IMG/VR virus record: IMGVR_UViG_3300030004_000009
Location: 1-64,000 of that record
DNA length: 64,000 bases
Reading direction: 5' to 3' (one strand)
DNA from: a virus
In this document: positions 57,001 through 64,000 of the stretch, piece after piece
Numbering within the stretch: the stretch's first letter is position 1
How the letters are laid out: the number at the start of each line of letters is the position of its first letter
The notes under the pieces: model-generated
Told to the model about the DNA's origin: nothing
Database searches by the model: none
Seen by the model: the letters and a program-made list of their open reading frames with translations, nothing else
Translations under genes and position numbers: made by a program

Positions 57001-58541
57001 CACATCATAGAGAAGAACAATATAATAAATATTTACCGGTACTTAATGCTCTTAAAGATGTAGGTATGATTAGTACAGTACTCGGTTATAACGATACTAC
57101 AAATGTCACTAAATGGCAAAACGACTTTATTCAAACAACACTTTTTGGTGCTAGTCTTATAGCAGGTGAATCAGAAACATTAGCAGCTGTTACTAATACA
57201 ATAAGAAATATATCTTCTAATGCTACTATGCTTCTTAATTGGGGTGCAGGAGCAACAGAAATGTCAACTGGCTTCTTTGCTAATATTGTTACATTAATGG
57301 CAAATAAATATTCAGAGTTTAATTTTGGATTAAAAGATTATTTACAAGCTCATGCTATAGTAGGTGGTACAATGAATCAAAACAAAATGACATATGTCTC
57401 TCCTGGTTTTAGTGATGCTCTTAATGAAATTTATGGTCTAGCACATATGGATGTAAGTCAAATGGTACATCAAACACAACAGGGTGTTGGTGGAGGTATT
57501 CACTTTATATCTAGAATAGGTAGGTGGTTTACAACATTTCCGGGATGGTATAATAGGATGCTTATATTTAACTCGCAAGCTATTAAGGATGGTACTATCA
57601 CACTTGATAGTACAGGTCAGATAAGTAAAGACTCAGCTCATCAAATGATAAATGATCGTTTAGTTTATAATGAAAAGCTTGATAAAAGATTTAGTCTCTA
57701 TACGAACAATAAAGCTATGCCTGATTCACGTAAAACTGAAGAGTATAAAAAGCAAGAAGCGTTATATAAAGTAATAAGACAAGAATTAGAAAGTGAACCT
57801 GGAGGTATTAAGGAAGGTGATGGTACTTTAGCTCGTGCTTACACAAGTCGTCAGGCTACAGCTATGCGAACTTTTGCTAATGATATACACGGTAATTATG
57901 ATGCAGTTGATAGAAGTACTTTTGATAAAACCGCTTTTGGTAGGATATTTTTACAATTTAAAGGTTGGTTAACAGTTAAGAAGAATCGTTGGTTTACAGA
58001 AACTGATACTAACAATCAGACTAGAGGGCATTTTCAAGAAGTTCTTGATGATGAAGGGAAAGTTAAGATAGGTGAAGATGGTCTTCCTATTATGGAATGG
58101 AAAGGTAAGTATATGGAAGGTATAGCACAGACAATATTTGCTATGTATCATGAACTAGAGACTAATAAGTTTAATGTAGTTAAATCGTGGAATAACATGA
58201 ATGCAACTCAAAAAGCTAATTTTGCTTATCTACTTGGTGATACACTTGTACTTGGAGTTATAATGTCTATAATAGCTGCATTTAGTGAACCTAATATGGC
58301 TAAGGATAATCCACTTGGATATAGAGCAGTAAGTGCTCTTCGTAACTCATCACGAGATTTCTTTATTTGTTCTACAGTTACGGCAGTCTCAGGGCCTGAT
58401 AACCCTCTTTCGTCTATAGCATGGAGTCAAAAAGTTCTAACTGATACTTGGCAAGTTGCTAGTGGTTCTAAAAGTCCTGATGCTATTTTAAAGAATTTAA
58501 GTATCTATAGGACTATTAATGGTTTAAGTACAATTCATTAA
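54090..58541 (+). CDS. Giant virion protein with PD-(D/E)XK nuclease domain
   Basis: About 1483 residues from ATG 54090 (MDCAFRIKLNGQLHEF). An earlier ATG at 54081 overlaps the previous stop; 54090 is preferred because the N-terminus then matches the MxxC pattern of its neighbours. Residues about 150-290 form a RecB/AddB-like PD-(D/E)XK nuclease: GTSWHTIAQQFF, ATEIRTFD, AGTMDLVVVDE, IYDYKTS and NYQLMFYRQI, with Asp in GTMDL and D-x-K in YDYKT as metal and catalytic residues. Near the C-terminus is a hydrophobic stretch (LVLGVIMSIIAAF). It would cut DNA; whether phage or host DNA is not visible. It is the last gene of the plus-strand block. Confidence 0.83.
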   Translation: MDCAFRIKLNGQLHEFNSEEELNSFLRENRRTLSSQLLSDKVLFSNDRSYQQQIYQELRERSNLVNYKDEDHSYSVIDRETGKVVSLTPVTKILSKEESEKRFGMEIIRPFNLENWQAKAYADMMKAVNPDGTPRYTQQQALDILQKQIKSWQTQTLLGTSWHTIAQQFFNGNITESRDIIQLFPELTGLTSHVLNKYIDELKKFKASLDLKYPNALYATEIRTFDIKAKIAGTMDLVVVDELGKQHIYDYKTSIKNENEWGKDKIKSNNYQLMFYRQIQRRAGYDVQSTHILPVLLKDIDYNTNTIYDFDIGQDSNRQFRETDPEMQNVKKIMPYTVDTRGIVDNANVHKFMKETFNFEQKKTVQGSKSVDDEYDNMLAHSKSPTAKLWYYHPYNANNTSYPISKELPVNEIKAEIARVLKDWENENSTLPERMGTFINDAKKVIQDGGGYEDVKWSNFTTKNTKADNDTILKAKSLLHKYINDPLWQVVKSDPAADLNILQIEHTGTNEVDFIALSSSDLNAAPELVVKGATTVLGNFLSDTKAKSIVGIHKVTNGDVELLKVYSFIKDNKSSFIDKNIGSIKAINIMEGNLIGNEKMQMLGQLETWYNALRKQIDPNLGLPKNDWLPKQLDPTRALITRMSELLTDKRWTSITSNITKTKGILDRLGNLTYADINERRKLLGEMSEMLRGYVGNNTKVLGAVEYRDIERCLELAGQSLIELERLDIWHERDVAVLGNIIGSNNTLMGTPNLAQHPLQTATVQVVNRAMSDARSAFLEFLNKSGGWRDTLDKFYTKSSTTFQIKAVGYNYPAWEKLIDTDNMRFKDVNDPKSNLADFQKQTITTILNQINTIRTNKMLESGRNQDYVDNFLLSEESRNIPLLNASLLSSFKGRNLSQFIDGVYRDILNPNNFLKNDTKSKDAMRTQNEMFNGFNISDLDLDTRQQKVDEAKKGDFETDIELVFSTYMMAHHREEQYNKYLPVLNALKDVGMISTVLGYNDTTNVTKWQNDFIQTTLFGASLIAGESETLAAVTNTIRNISSNATMLLNWGAGATEMSTGFFANIVTLMANKYSEFNFGLKDYLQAHAIVGGTMNQNKMTYVSPGFSDALNEIYGLAHMDVSQMVHQTQQGVGGGIHFISRIGRWFTTFPGWYNRMLIFNSQAIKDGTITLDSTGQISKDSAHQMINDRLVYNEKLDKRFSLYTNNKAMPDSRKTEEYKKQEALYKVIRQELESEPGGIKEGDGTLARAYTSRQATAMRTFANDIHGNYDAVDRSTFDKTAFGRIFLQFKGWLTVKKNRWFTETDTNNQTRGHFQEVLDDEGKVKIGEDGLPIMEWKGKYMEGIAQTIFAMYHELETNKFNVVKSWNNMNATQKANFAYLLGDTLVLGVIMSIIAAFSEPNMAKDNPLGYRAVSALRNSSRDFFICSTVTAVSGPDNPLSSIAWSQKVLTDTWQVASGSKSPDAILKNLSIYRTINGLSTIH

Positions 58542-58582
58542 AAAAAATAAGCCATACAATCCAATTAAGGACTGTATGGCTT
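58539..58582. terminator. Bidirectional terminator between convergent gene blocks
   Basis: A 14-position stem with one mismatch (58549-58562 with 58569-58582), loop of 6. The minus strand has a strong U tract (from the A run 58539-58548); the plus strand has a weaker one (CTTTCTCATTTT). It stops the giant-protein transcript and the lysin transcript facing it. Confidence 0.88.
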
Positions 58583-58584
58583 TC

Positions 58585-59043
58585 TCATTTTGTATTATAT
58601 AGTTTTATTTCTTTTAATCTACGTTCTTTTAAACCTTCATCTGCAACCAATTGACCATCTTTATGTATCTTATCCCACATTAAAAATGCAGTTGATACAT
58701 CTTGTTTAGCATTCACTTTCTTTAATAAAGTAGAACCTTTTAAATGACCAACGTTATAGTCAAAGTCTACTAAAGCATTAAATTCATTCTGAGTTAGATC
58801 ATCACGTGTAACTGAAGAAACTGCATATTCATAAGGCTTTATAAGTAGTTTTAACATACTCTGTGCTTGTAACTCTGTAATATTAGGATCTCCATGTTGT
58901 ACCTTCTTACCAGTTGCAGGATAGTATGTGAAGCCATAACCAATTGTTGGTACACCTGCATCATCGCCATATACTCTAGACACAAAACCTTCATTACTAG
59001 CTATAAAGTCTAAGCCTGTCTGATTTATTGTCGTTATTCTCAT
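58585..59043 (-). CDS. GH24 lysozyme (endolysin)
   Basis: A 152-residue T4-type muramidase that cuts peptidoglycan between MurNAc and GlcNAc, for host lysis. The catalytic layout is complete: Glu18 (SNEGF), Asp27 (YGDDAGVP) and Thr33 (TIGYG), spaced as in T4 lysozyme. NEFNALVDFDYNVG and LKERRLKEIKLY match the C-terminal half of the family, and the length is typical. No signal peptide or membrane anchor, so it needs a holin or another way across the membrane; none is seen here. The start overlaps the upstream lysin gene by ATGA. Confidence 0.95.
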   Translation of the reverse strand: MRITTINQTGLDFIASNEGFVSRVYGDDAGVPTIGYGFTYYPATGKKVQHGDPNITELQAQSMLKLLIKPYEYAVSSVTRDDLTQNEFNALVDFDYNVGHLKGSTLLKKVNAKQDVSTAFLMWDKIHKDGQLVADEGLKERRLKEIKLYNTK

Positions 59044-59756
59044 ATTTTAGAGTTGTAAAGTGAATTTGCTATTCCTATTCTAATATCATATCTTGCAACT
59101 TTAGGATCAGAACTAGGACCTTCAAAGTATTTACCAAAATTTAAAGCTGCTTCTTCTGGTGTTTTAGAGGTTAAAGTTCTTCTAATAGCACTCTCTTGCC
59201 CTGGTTCTTGTAAAATATAATCAAGTTGTGTAGGTAAATCTAATATATCTCTACTTCTCTTTTGAGACCAATCTTGAAATGCCTTCCATCTATCTCCCAC
59301 ACCCCACTGAGCAATACCTCTTCCAGGTCCTCCATTATTTTGTTGTCGTGTTGGATCAACTCCACTTTCTTGAAATAGATTTCCTACAATTCCTGCTGCT
59401 GCTTCTTTAGATATATTTTTATTATTTACTAAATATTTATAAGCACTTAATGCTGCTTGATTAGGATTTACTGAAGTTTCTTGTTTTACAACATTAACTT
59501 TTGGAGTGATTGTAGGTGTTATTACAGGATCTATCTTAGGAGGATCTATAGGTTTACTTACTGGTTGATATAAAGGTGCTATAAGAGCATTATCTAATAA
59601 ATTAGAACTATAATCTATATTTGGTATATCTACTTTTGCTGGTGTATTAGCTTTATAGTTTAAAAAACCTAAATCTGAATCATCAAGGTTATTAAAGTCT
59701 TTATACTTCGCTACTTTTTCTTCTGGTGAAAGGTTATTAAATGTTAAGGAATCCAT
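59040..59756 (-). CDS. Tail-lysozyme-type peptidoglycan hydrolase
   Basis: A 238-residue protein from ATG 59756. Residues 100-235 match the phage tail lysozyme domain: AAAGIVGNLFQESGVDP with the probable catalytic Glu130, then GRGIAQWGVGDRW and EEAALNFGKYFEGPS. The N-terminal 95 residues are flexible and Pro/Ile-rich (KPIDPPKIDPVITPTITP), a linker probably tethering the enzyme. A longer TTG-started frame to 59795 is rejected because it would begin inside the promoter. It is co-transcribed with the GH24 lysozyme. It may open the wall at entry, or aid lysis; the pairing with an endolysin favours lysis. Confidence 0.88.
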   Translation of the reverse strand: MDSLTFNNLSPEEKVAKYKDFNNLDDSDLGFLNYKANTPAKVDIPNIDYSSNLLDNALIAPLYQPVSKPIDPPKIDPVITPTITPKVNVVKQETSVNPNQAALSAYKYLVNNKNISKEAAAGIVGNLFQESGVDPTRQQNNGGPGRGIAQWGVGDRWKAFQDWSQKRSRDILDLPTQLDYILQEPGQESAIRRTLTSKTPEEAALNFGKYFEGPSSDPKVARYDIRIGIANSLYNSKI

Positions 59757-59764
59757 AATTTTTG

Positions 59765-59796
59765 CAAATATAACACTTTTATTTGATATAATCAAA
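59765..59796 (-). promoter_or_regulatory. Promoter of the lysin pair
   Basis: On the minus strand TTTG (59796-59793), exactly 20 bases, TATATTTG (59772-59765), a full consensus match. The -7 box ends 8 bases before the ATG at 59756, so the transcript start would fall about 4 bases before the start codon: almost no leader. Confidence 0.8.
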
Positions 59797-59802
59797 TCAA
59801 AT

Positions 59803-59847
59803 TAAAAAAATAGGGAGATACAACAGCATAAGCCGTCATATCTCCCT
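59803..59847 (-). terminator. Rho-independent terminator of the leftward operon
   Basis: A 9-bp stem (AGGGAGATA 59812-59820 with TATCTCCCT 59839-59847), 18-base loop, then a U run on the minus strand (A run 59804-59810 on plus). It follows the phosphatase stop at 59858 and directly precedes the lysin promoter. Confidence 0.88.
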
Positions 59848-59857
59848 AAGATTTAAT

Positions 59858-60667
59858 TTATGTATTTTGATAAAGGATGTGCTCTTCATCATTTGTTATG
59901 TCAATAAGACTTAACTTACCACCAAAAACACATCCGGTATCAAGATTAACTAATTGTCCTAAGTACATAGGTTTAGTGTTTAATGCCCCACTAGGTAACC
60001 AATTAGAATCAAGTTTATTATCCTGTGTCTTTTTCTTAAAAGTTATAGTTGGTGTATGACCTATAAACACACGTTTAAAACAATTAACATCTGGATAATT
60101 ACTCACTGGTCTATTATCTTCCCAAAATGATCCAAGGTGTTGAACTAAATCTCTATCCCATATTATAAAGTTAGGTGATTGTTCTTCTATTTTCATCATA
60201 GGATCATAACCACCATGTACAAATAATCTATTCTGACCATCTATATAATAAGGTAGTTGATTAAGAAAGAAATCACGATGTGTTTTAGGCATGTGCCTAG
60301 GTTCAAAATTAGTACTTATATGCTTCTTCCACTTTAAAGTCCAATACACACCTTCTGCCTCTAATTCTAAACTATTAATATAAGATTCAATTGTCTTACA
60401 ACTCTTATGTTCCCAAGGATGATAACCAGTCTCTATGAAATATTTCATATGGTAATCGTGGTTACCTTGTATTGCTATTAAGTTTGGTATACTTAAGAGT
60501 GTTTCAATAACACCATAAGAATCTGGTCCACGATCAGTGCAATCTCCAATATGAATAAGAGTGTCCACTCCACGCTTGAATTCACTAAGTTCCAGAACTT
60601 CACAAAGTTCCTTATTACAGCCGTGACTATCTGTTGTAACAAATATTCTAGGTTCTCTTTCATTCAT
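59858..60667 (-). CDS. Calcineurin-type metallophosphoesterase (Ser/Thr phosphatase-like)
   Basis: A 269-residue phosphatase of the lambda-phosphatase/bacterial PrpA type. Metal-binding motifs are intact: D13-S-H15, GDCTDRG (41-47) and GNHD (68-71), then FVHGGYDP and FIGHTPT further on. It should remove phosphate from proteins or small molecules using two metal ions. It is the last gene of the leftward operon; its start overlaps the preceding gene by 8 bases. The natural target cannot be read from sequence. Confidence 0.94.
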   Translation of the reverse strand: MNEREPRIFVTTDSHGCNKELCEVLELSEFKRGVDTLIHIGDCTDRGPDSYGVIETLLSIPNLIAIQGNHDYHMKYFIETGYHPWEHKSCKTIESYINSLELEAEGVYWTLKWKKHISTNFEPRHMPKTHRDFFLNQLPYYIDGQNRLFVHGGYDPMMKIEEQSPNFIIWDRDLVQHLGSFWEDNRPVSNYPDVNCFKRVFIGHTPTITFKKKTQDNKLDSNWLPSGALNTKPMYLGQLVNLDTGCVFGGKLSLIDITNDEEHILYQNT

Positions 60668-60986
60668 TTTTAAATATATCTTCTAAACTAACACCTACTA
60701 ATGCAGCCACTTGTTTAAGTAATTTTACTTTATCTTCCATTTCACAATGAGGCTCATTATTCTTCTTGTCGTATTCTAAAGCTCTTTCAAGCAATTTCTT
60801 CATCTCCAAAACCTCTGATTTAAGTTTATCAAACTCAACTTGACTTACACCTTGAGGCCAAGTGATATTAGTATTAGGACTTATTACTGGTTGAATAGGT
60901 CTTGTTGTTGGATATGGCCAACTCTGTGGTTGCCAATCTTTCCATTTATCATTATAGTGGTCTCCGACCATCGAAACTACACACAT
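60660..60986 (-). CDS. Hypothetical protein with C-terminal helix
   Basis: A 108-residue protein. The N-terminal third is Trp/Pro-rich and likely unfolded (WKDWQPQSWPYPTTRPIQPV). Residues about 48-70 (FDKLKSEVLEMKKLLERALE) are a probable coiled coil. A final helix pair (KVKLLKQVAALVGVSLEDIF) follows. It starts within the stop of the YqeY-like gene (TAATG). A later Met at codon 6 is possible. Function unknown. Confidence 0.78.
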   Translation of the reverse strand: MCVVSMVGDHYNDKWKDWQPQSWPYPTTRPIQPVISPNTNITWPQGVSQVEFDKLKSEVLEMKKLLERALEYDKKNNEPHCEMEDKVKLLKQVAALVGVSLEDIFKNE

Positions 60987-61414
60987 TATGTTACTATTTT
61001 ACTTACTAATCCACTTACTGTTTTACCATCTGTCATCCCACCTGATGCTTTTACTACTTCCTTAACTATAGCTCCCATATTCTTCTTAATTGGAGTTAAG
61101 CCTGTTTCTTTAATAACTACTGTAATTAAAGCACTAACTTGTTCTGTAGTCATTTGTTGAGGTATATACTGTTCAATTATAGCTGCTTCTGCTAAGTCAG
61201 TAACTGCCATCTGTGGATATTGTGCTGCATTCTCTTTACGAGCCTTTACCATTTTCTGTAAGGTTGACATATAGTCACTTTCAGTTGGTGTCTTTCCTGC
61301 TTTTTCTAAAGTTAAGAATGCAGCTTTAACTAACTTTAATGTATCTCTTGTGTTGTTATCTTTTGTTTTAACTGATGCAGTATAAGCATCATTAATCGTC
61401 TTTACTATGCTCAT
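60986..61414 (-). CDS. YqeY/GatB-C-terminal-like protein
   Basis: A 142-residue protein spanning the whole YqeY family: TRDTLKLVKAAFLTLEKA, AVTDLAEAAIIEQYIPQQMT, IKKNMGAIVKEVVKASGG and DGKTVSGLVSKIV, all in family order and normal length. YqeY resembles the tail domain of the GatB subunit of tRNA amidotransferase, which binds tRNA. Phage copies have no settled role; RNA binding or tRNA-linked translation control are guesses. It overlaps the upstream small gene by 29 bases and the downstream gene by one. Confidence 0.9.
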   Translation of the reverse strand: MSIVKTINDAYTASVKTKDNNTRDTLKLVKAAFLTLEKAGKTPTESDYMSTLQKMVKARKENAAQYPQMAVTDLAEAAIIEQYIPQQMTTEQVSALITVVIKETGLTPIKKNMGAIVKEVVKASGGMTDGKTVSGLVSKIVT

Positions 61415-61637
61415 TTAATTTCTCAGCTAGTGTATATTCTGCTAATGCAGCATCAATTTCCTTGATTCTTACATACTCTCGAAATGCTTCTTCACATGCT
61501 CTATCTACACTTGTGTTTGGTTTAGTAACATAGTAAAAGTATTCTCCAGTTTTCATATCTCTTGTGACTAACTCCATAGTCTGTTCTACTTGATTAATAA
61601 TATTTGTATTACTAATAAAGTCTGTTAGGTTATACAT
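61392..61637 (-). CDS. Hypothetical small protein
   Basis: An 81-residue acidic protein. A beta-like stretch (ELVTRDMKTGEYFYYVTKPN) is followed by helices (DRACEEAFREYVRIKEIDAALAEYTLAEKLNEH). No domain recognised. It overlaps both the preceding and following genes, which supports real translation. Function unknown. Confidence 0.75.
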   Translation of the reverse strand: MYNLTDFISNTNIINQVEQTMELVTRDMKTGEYFYYVTKPNTSVDRACEEAFREYVRIKEIDAALAEYTLAEKLNEHSKDD

Positions 61638-61773
61638 TATTTAATTCAATTAAAGCTCTTTCTGCTATTTTACAAGCAGAATAAAATTGTGTTAAACTAT
61701 CACCTTGCCCTTTTAACTGTGATAAGTAACCATCTATGATTTTTAAGGCTCGTTGTATTTCTTGCTTTGTCAT
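61630..61773 (-). CDS. Hypothetical 47-residue protein
   Basis: Short frame MTKQEIQRALKIIDGYLSQL through ALIELNNV. It fills the gap between two genes: its ATG overlaps the nucleotidyltransferase stop (ATGA) and its stop region overlaps the next ATG by 8 bases. Two amphipathic helices are likely. The double overlap and helical pattern support it despite its size. Function unknown. Confidence 0.72.
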   Translation of the reverse strand: MTKQEIQRALKIIDGYLSQLKGQGDSLTQFYSACKIAERALIELNNV

Positions 61774-62840
61774 AAGTACCTTATTTCTAATAATAATTGA
61801 TTACAAAACTCTTGTGATACTTCATCTGGTAGGTTACAATTCTCATACACTACATCAAGTTTTTTAATATCTAACTCTGCTTGAGTAAGTATAGCTTCAA
61901 GATCAACTTTACCTTTACGAATATTTATTAACTCTTCTCTATTAGGACGTCGTACATTAATCGTACCCTCTGTTGCAATTTCAATCGCCACGTCAAGTAG
62001 ACGTCTACAATGAAGCATATTTTTACCATCTATCTTCTGTCCATGACCTTCAATATCAATATAACGTTGTGTATTTCTTTCTTTAAGCCACGTTTCATAT
62101 TCCTTATGAGATTTACAGTGCTGAGAATAAGCGTCCTTATTATAATAGACTATACCTAATGAATCAAAACCTTTAGGGATATTAGAAATTCTTATTGAAT
62201 TGCTATCATCTAGTTGTATACCTTTAAGTCCAATAGGTTGACTATCTCCATTATGATAGTCAAAGTCATACCATAAAGTATAACAATCCCTAAAATGTTC
62301 AATATTAGTGAGTCCACATAACTCTTGATTTAGTTTTTTACCTTTTAAGAAGTTAAGTAAGTTTTCAGCAACACTTTGTCCTCGATAGATATAGTAGAAA
62401 TCAATAGGTGTTTTCCGTACTATTTTCTCTTTCTCCCAGTTCATTTTCTTATTAAGACCTCTAGCTTTCTGTATTTGTTGTACAGCATAACCACCAAATG
62501 AATTATGACATTTCTTTGTTAAGAACATATCACGTTGACTTCTTATAAGGCCAAAATCATCAGAACATATAAGAATACAATCATTAGGTGAATATAACAT
62601 TTCAAGTACTGTAGGATTAGCTGTTTGAAGTAGCTCAATAAATCTACGAACCTCATAATAGACTTCATCTTTACTAATCTCTATTTGAGGTTTATAGTCA
62701 AATCCTAATATATCTTGTTTATTTTGAATATATACACCTTTAATGTCTAAATCGCTACCTTCTACATTTTTGGAATAGGCAGTTGAACCCATAATAGCCT
62801 TAAATATGAGTTTTCCCGGGATTCTTGCTTGTTCTTCCAT
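61770..62840 (-). CDS. COG3541-type nucleotidyltransferase
   Basis: A 356-residue protein from ATG 62840 (MEEQARIPG), which overlaps the upstream stop as TAATG; a TTG start six bases earlier is less likely. The N-terminus has the nucleotidyltransferase signature MGSTAY...GSDLDIKGVY with G18-S19 and metal-binding Asp30 and Asp32, of the polymerase-beta superfamily. NPTVLEMLYSP and later helices (RRLLDVAIEIATEG) fit the predicted nucleotidyltransferase family found in many phages. The third Asp is probably in the EISKDEVYYEVRRF region but is not certain. Substrate unknown; nucleotide transfer to protein or RNA is possible. Confidence 0.9.
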   Translation of the reverse strand: MEEQARIPGKLIFKAIMGSTAYSKNVEGSDLDIKGVYIQNKQDILGFDYKPQIEISKDEVYYEVRRFIELLQTANPTVLEMLYSPNDCILICSDDFGLIRSQRDMFLTKKCHNSFGGYAVQQIQKARGLNKKMNWEKEKIVRKTPIDFYYIYRGQSVAENLLNFLKGKKLNQELCGLTNIEHFRDCYTLWYDFDYHNGDSQPIGLKGIQLDDSNSIRISNIPKGFDSLGIVYYNKDAYSQHCKSHKEYETWLKERNTQRYIDIEGHGQKIDGKNMLHCRRLLDVAIEIATEGTINVRRPNREELINIRKGKVDLEAILTQAELDIKKLDVVYENCNLPDEVSQEFCNQLLLEIRYL

Positions 62841-63244
62841 TACCAATCTATATTAATTATATAATCTCCTGCTTCAATTAGACCTTTGTTATATAAGTCA
62901 TTAGCTACAGTATTAATATCTGGATAAAAGTTTCTTTTCCAAAATAAATTGAGTGCTCCACTATAACTTTGGTTTATTAGAGGTTGTTTAGGATCTCTAG
63001 CTAACCAAACTTTAAACTTCACTCCCATTCGATCTCCATTAACAACTTCAGATATAGAATCGTGCATATATTCATCTTCAGAATCCTCTGAAGGTATTTC
63101 TAAATTAAAGATGCCTCTTGATTGACAACCATCTTGTTGCTGAAAACTATAGGGTCTTCCATAAGACTTTTTAACCAAATCATCCCAATCGCTAACATCT
63201 ACAAATCTTACTATTCGATATTTTAACTTTGTTTGTTCTTCCAT
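62840..63244 (-). CDS. Hypothetical protein
   Basis: A 134-residue acidic protein. Notable parts are KYRIVRFVDVSDWDDLVKKSYG, GCQSRGIFNLEIPSEDSEDE and GVKFKVWLARDPKQPL, probably a small alpha/beta fold. Its first residues (MEEQ) match those of the downstream gene, by chance or from a copied ribosome-site region. It overlaps the upstream gene by 22 bases. Function unknown. Confidence 0.78.
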   Translation of the reverse strand: MEEQTKLKYRIVRFVDVSDWDDLVKKSYGRPYSFQQQDGCQSRGIFNLEIPSEDSEDEYMHDSISEVVNGDRMGVKFKVWLARDPKQPLINQSYSGALNLFWKRNFYPDINTVANDLYNKGLIEAGDYIINIDW

Positions 63245-63540
63245 GCTTTTAAATCGATAAGTGCATTAGTGATTCCAACCTCTAAACACGCTTCATAATT
63301 TGAGAAATATTCTCTATCATCACTTACTTGTTCGTCTGTATAATAAGGCCAAAAGCTATCATAGTAGTAACGAATATCTTCTATACAAACAATAACCTCA
63401 AAGTTTTCTTCATCTCTTAGATATGTTTGTACTGCACTTAAAGTAGCATTACTGATGTAAATATAGCTTGTATTCAGTTGATTTAATAACTTAATTATAG
63501 TGCTATTAGCGTATTTATCATTTATACTAAAGTTCATCAT
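63223..63540 (-). CDS. Hypothetical protein
   Basis: A 105-residue acidic, Tyr-rich protein. Segments IIKLLNQLNTSYIYISNATLSAVQTYL and FEVIVCIEDIRYYYDSFWPYY suggest alternating helix and strand. No domain recognised. It overlaps genes on both sides, in keeping with the operon. Function unknown. Confidence 0.75.
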   Translation of the reverse strand: MMNFSINDKYANSTIIKLLNQLNTSYIYISNATLSAVQTYLRDEENFEVIVCIEDIRYYYDSFWPYYTDEQVSDDREYFSNYEACLEVGITNALIDLKAWKNKQS

Positions 63541-63871
63541 TCATTTCTCCTAGGTTATCAATTATAATTCTTTTTACTTCTTCAATAAAGACTGTGTCTG
63601 TACCTTCATATTCTACACTATATTGATGTAGAAACTCCATAAATATACCTAATTGCATTGCAACTGGTAGTTCATGATATTTAGGTGTAAAAATTTCTAT
63701 TTTATTATCCCCACCAGGATAGTGACTTTTAATAAAAGTCGTATGTGCATTAAATAACTGATACCAATCATTATCTACTTTGTATTTATCTATAAATCTC
63801 AGAAATAGTTCTGCTGCTTTTGGATTAGCGTTTAACACTTCATTCCAAAAGCTCTGTTTATTTAGTTTCAT
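63527..63871 (-). CDS. Hypothetical protein
   Basis: A 114-residue helical protein (NPKAAELFLRFIDKYKVDNDWYQLF; PVAMQLGIFMEFLHQYSVE; FIEEVKRIIIDNLGE). No domain recognised. A purine-rich AGAGGAG lies about 16 bases before the ATG on the minus strand, rather far for a normal ribosome site. It overlaps the next gene by 14 bases. Function unknown. Confidence 0.75.
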   Translation of the reverse strand: MKLNKQSFWNEVLNANPKAAELFLRFIDKYKVDNDWYQLFNAHTTFIKSHYPGGDNKIEIFTPKYHELPVAMQLGIFMEFLHQYSVEYEGTDTVFIEEVKRIIIDNLGEMNDEL

Positions 63872-63921
63872 TTAATATTTTATCAACTCCTCTAATTACT
63901 TAATTTGTTCAGTTGTAAGTC

Positions 63922-64000
63922 TCATCCTTTATCATTACTTATCATCATTTTAATACTAACGTTATAAGTATAACTAAAGACAGTAGCAGCTCGAGTTAAA
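63922..64000 (-). CDS. C-terminal end of a leftward gene (partial)
   Basis: A minus-strand frame enters from the right edge (TRAATVFSYTYNVSIKMM) and stops with TGA at 63924-63922. An ATG overlaps this stop but leads to only nine codons before TAA. The stretch 63872-63921 otherwise holds no gene. Too short to identify, and it may be chance. Confidence 0.4.
   Translation of the reverse strand, partial: LTRAATVFSYTYNVSIKMMISNDKG

Noticed and set aside
59757-59795. Longer start (TTG 59795) for the tail-lysozyme-type protein
   Set aside because: It would lie inside a full-consensus promoter of the same gene.
1-64000. tRNA genes, CRISPR arrays, insertion sequences, integrase or attachment sites
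   Set aside because: Looked for while reading; no cloverleaf, spaced direct repeats, transposase motifs or integrase signatures were seen.

Overview
The window is a 64 kb piece of a crAss-like phage genome (order Crassvirales), so the host is expected to be a Bacteroidota bacterium. Three things point there: a crAss-type major capsid protein, a giant virion RNA polymerase with the motif DFDID, and Bacteroidota-type promoters (TTTG, 20 bases, TAnnTTTG). The DNA is AT-rich, genes are tightly packed with many ATGA or TAATG overlaps, and the standard genetic code is used.

Layout, plus strand. 1-80: tail end of an upstream gene. 101-3708: major capsid gene, split into five exons by four group I introns; the second intron carries a GIY-YIG homing endonuclease. 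3862-9258: seven head/connector/ring-type structural genes. 9261-16792: two large tail proteins. 16785-28296: low-complexity proteins with a recurring Gly-Gly motif, likely ejected with the DNA, plus a DUF192 protein. 28301-58541: four giant proteins: one with an SF1 helicase, the RNA polymerase (split by a group I intron inside its catalytic motif and carrying an ADP-ribosyltransferase-like domain), one with two HExxH zincin motifs, and one with a PD-(D/E)XK nuclease. A bidirectional terminator closes this half.

Layout, minus strand. 58585-59756: a lysin pair (GH24 lysozyme and a tail-lysozyme-type muramidase) with its own promoter. 59858-64000: an overlapping operon read leftward, with small unknown proteins, a COG3541-type nucleotidyltransferase, a YqeY/GatB-like protein and a calcineurin-type phosphatase.

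The 20.73-21.06 kb gap is a regulatory island. Two tandem, interlocked plus-strand promoters face left of the cargo genes, and a minus-strand promoter fires the other way into about 135 bases without an ORF that end in a minus-strand terminator. This looks like an undescribed structured small RNA.

How it works together (inference from the family): structural genes build a short-tailed virion. The giant proteins are packaged and injected, so that the phage polymerase and helper enzymes can start early transcription. Splicing is needed to make both the capsid protein and an intact polymerase active site. All splice sites given here come from reading P1 (exon/internal guide), P10, the terminal G and the restored reading frame.
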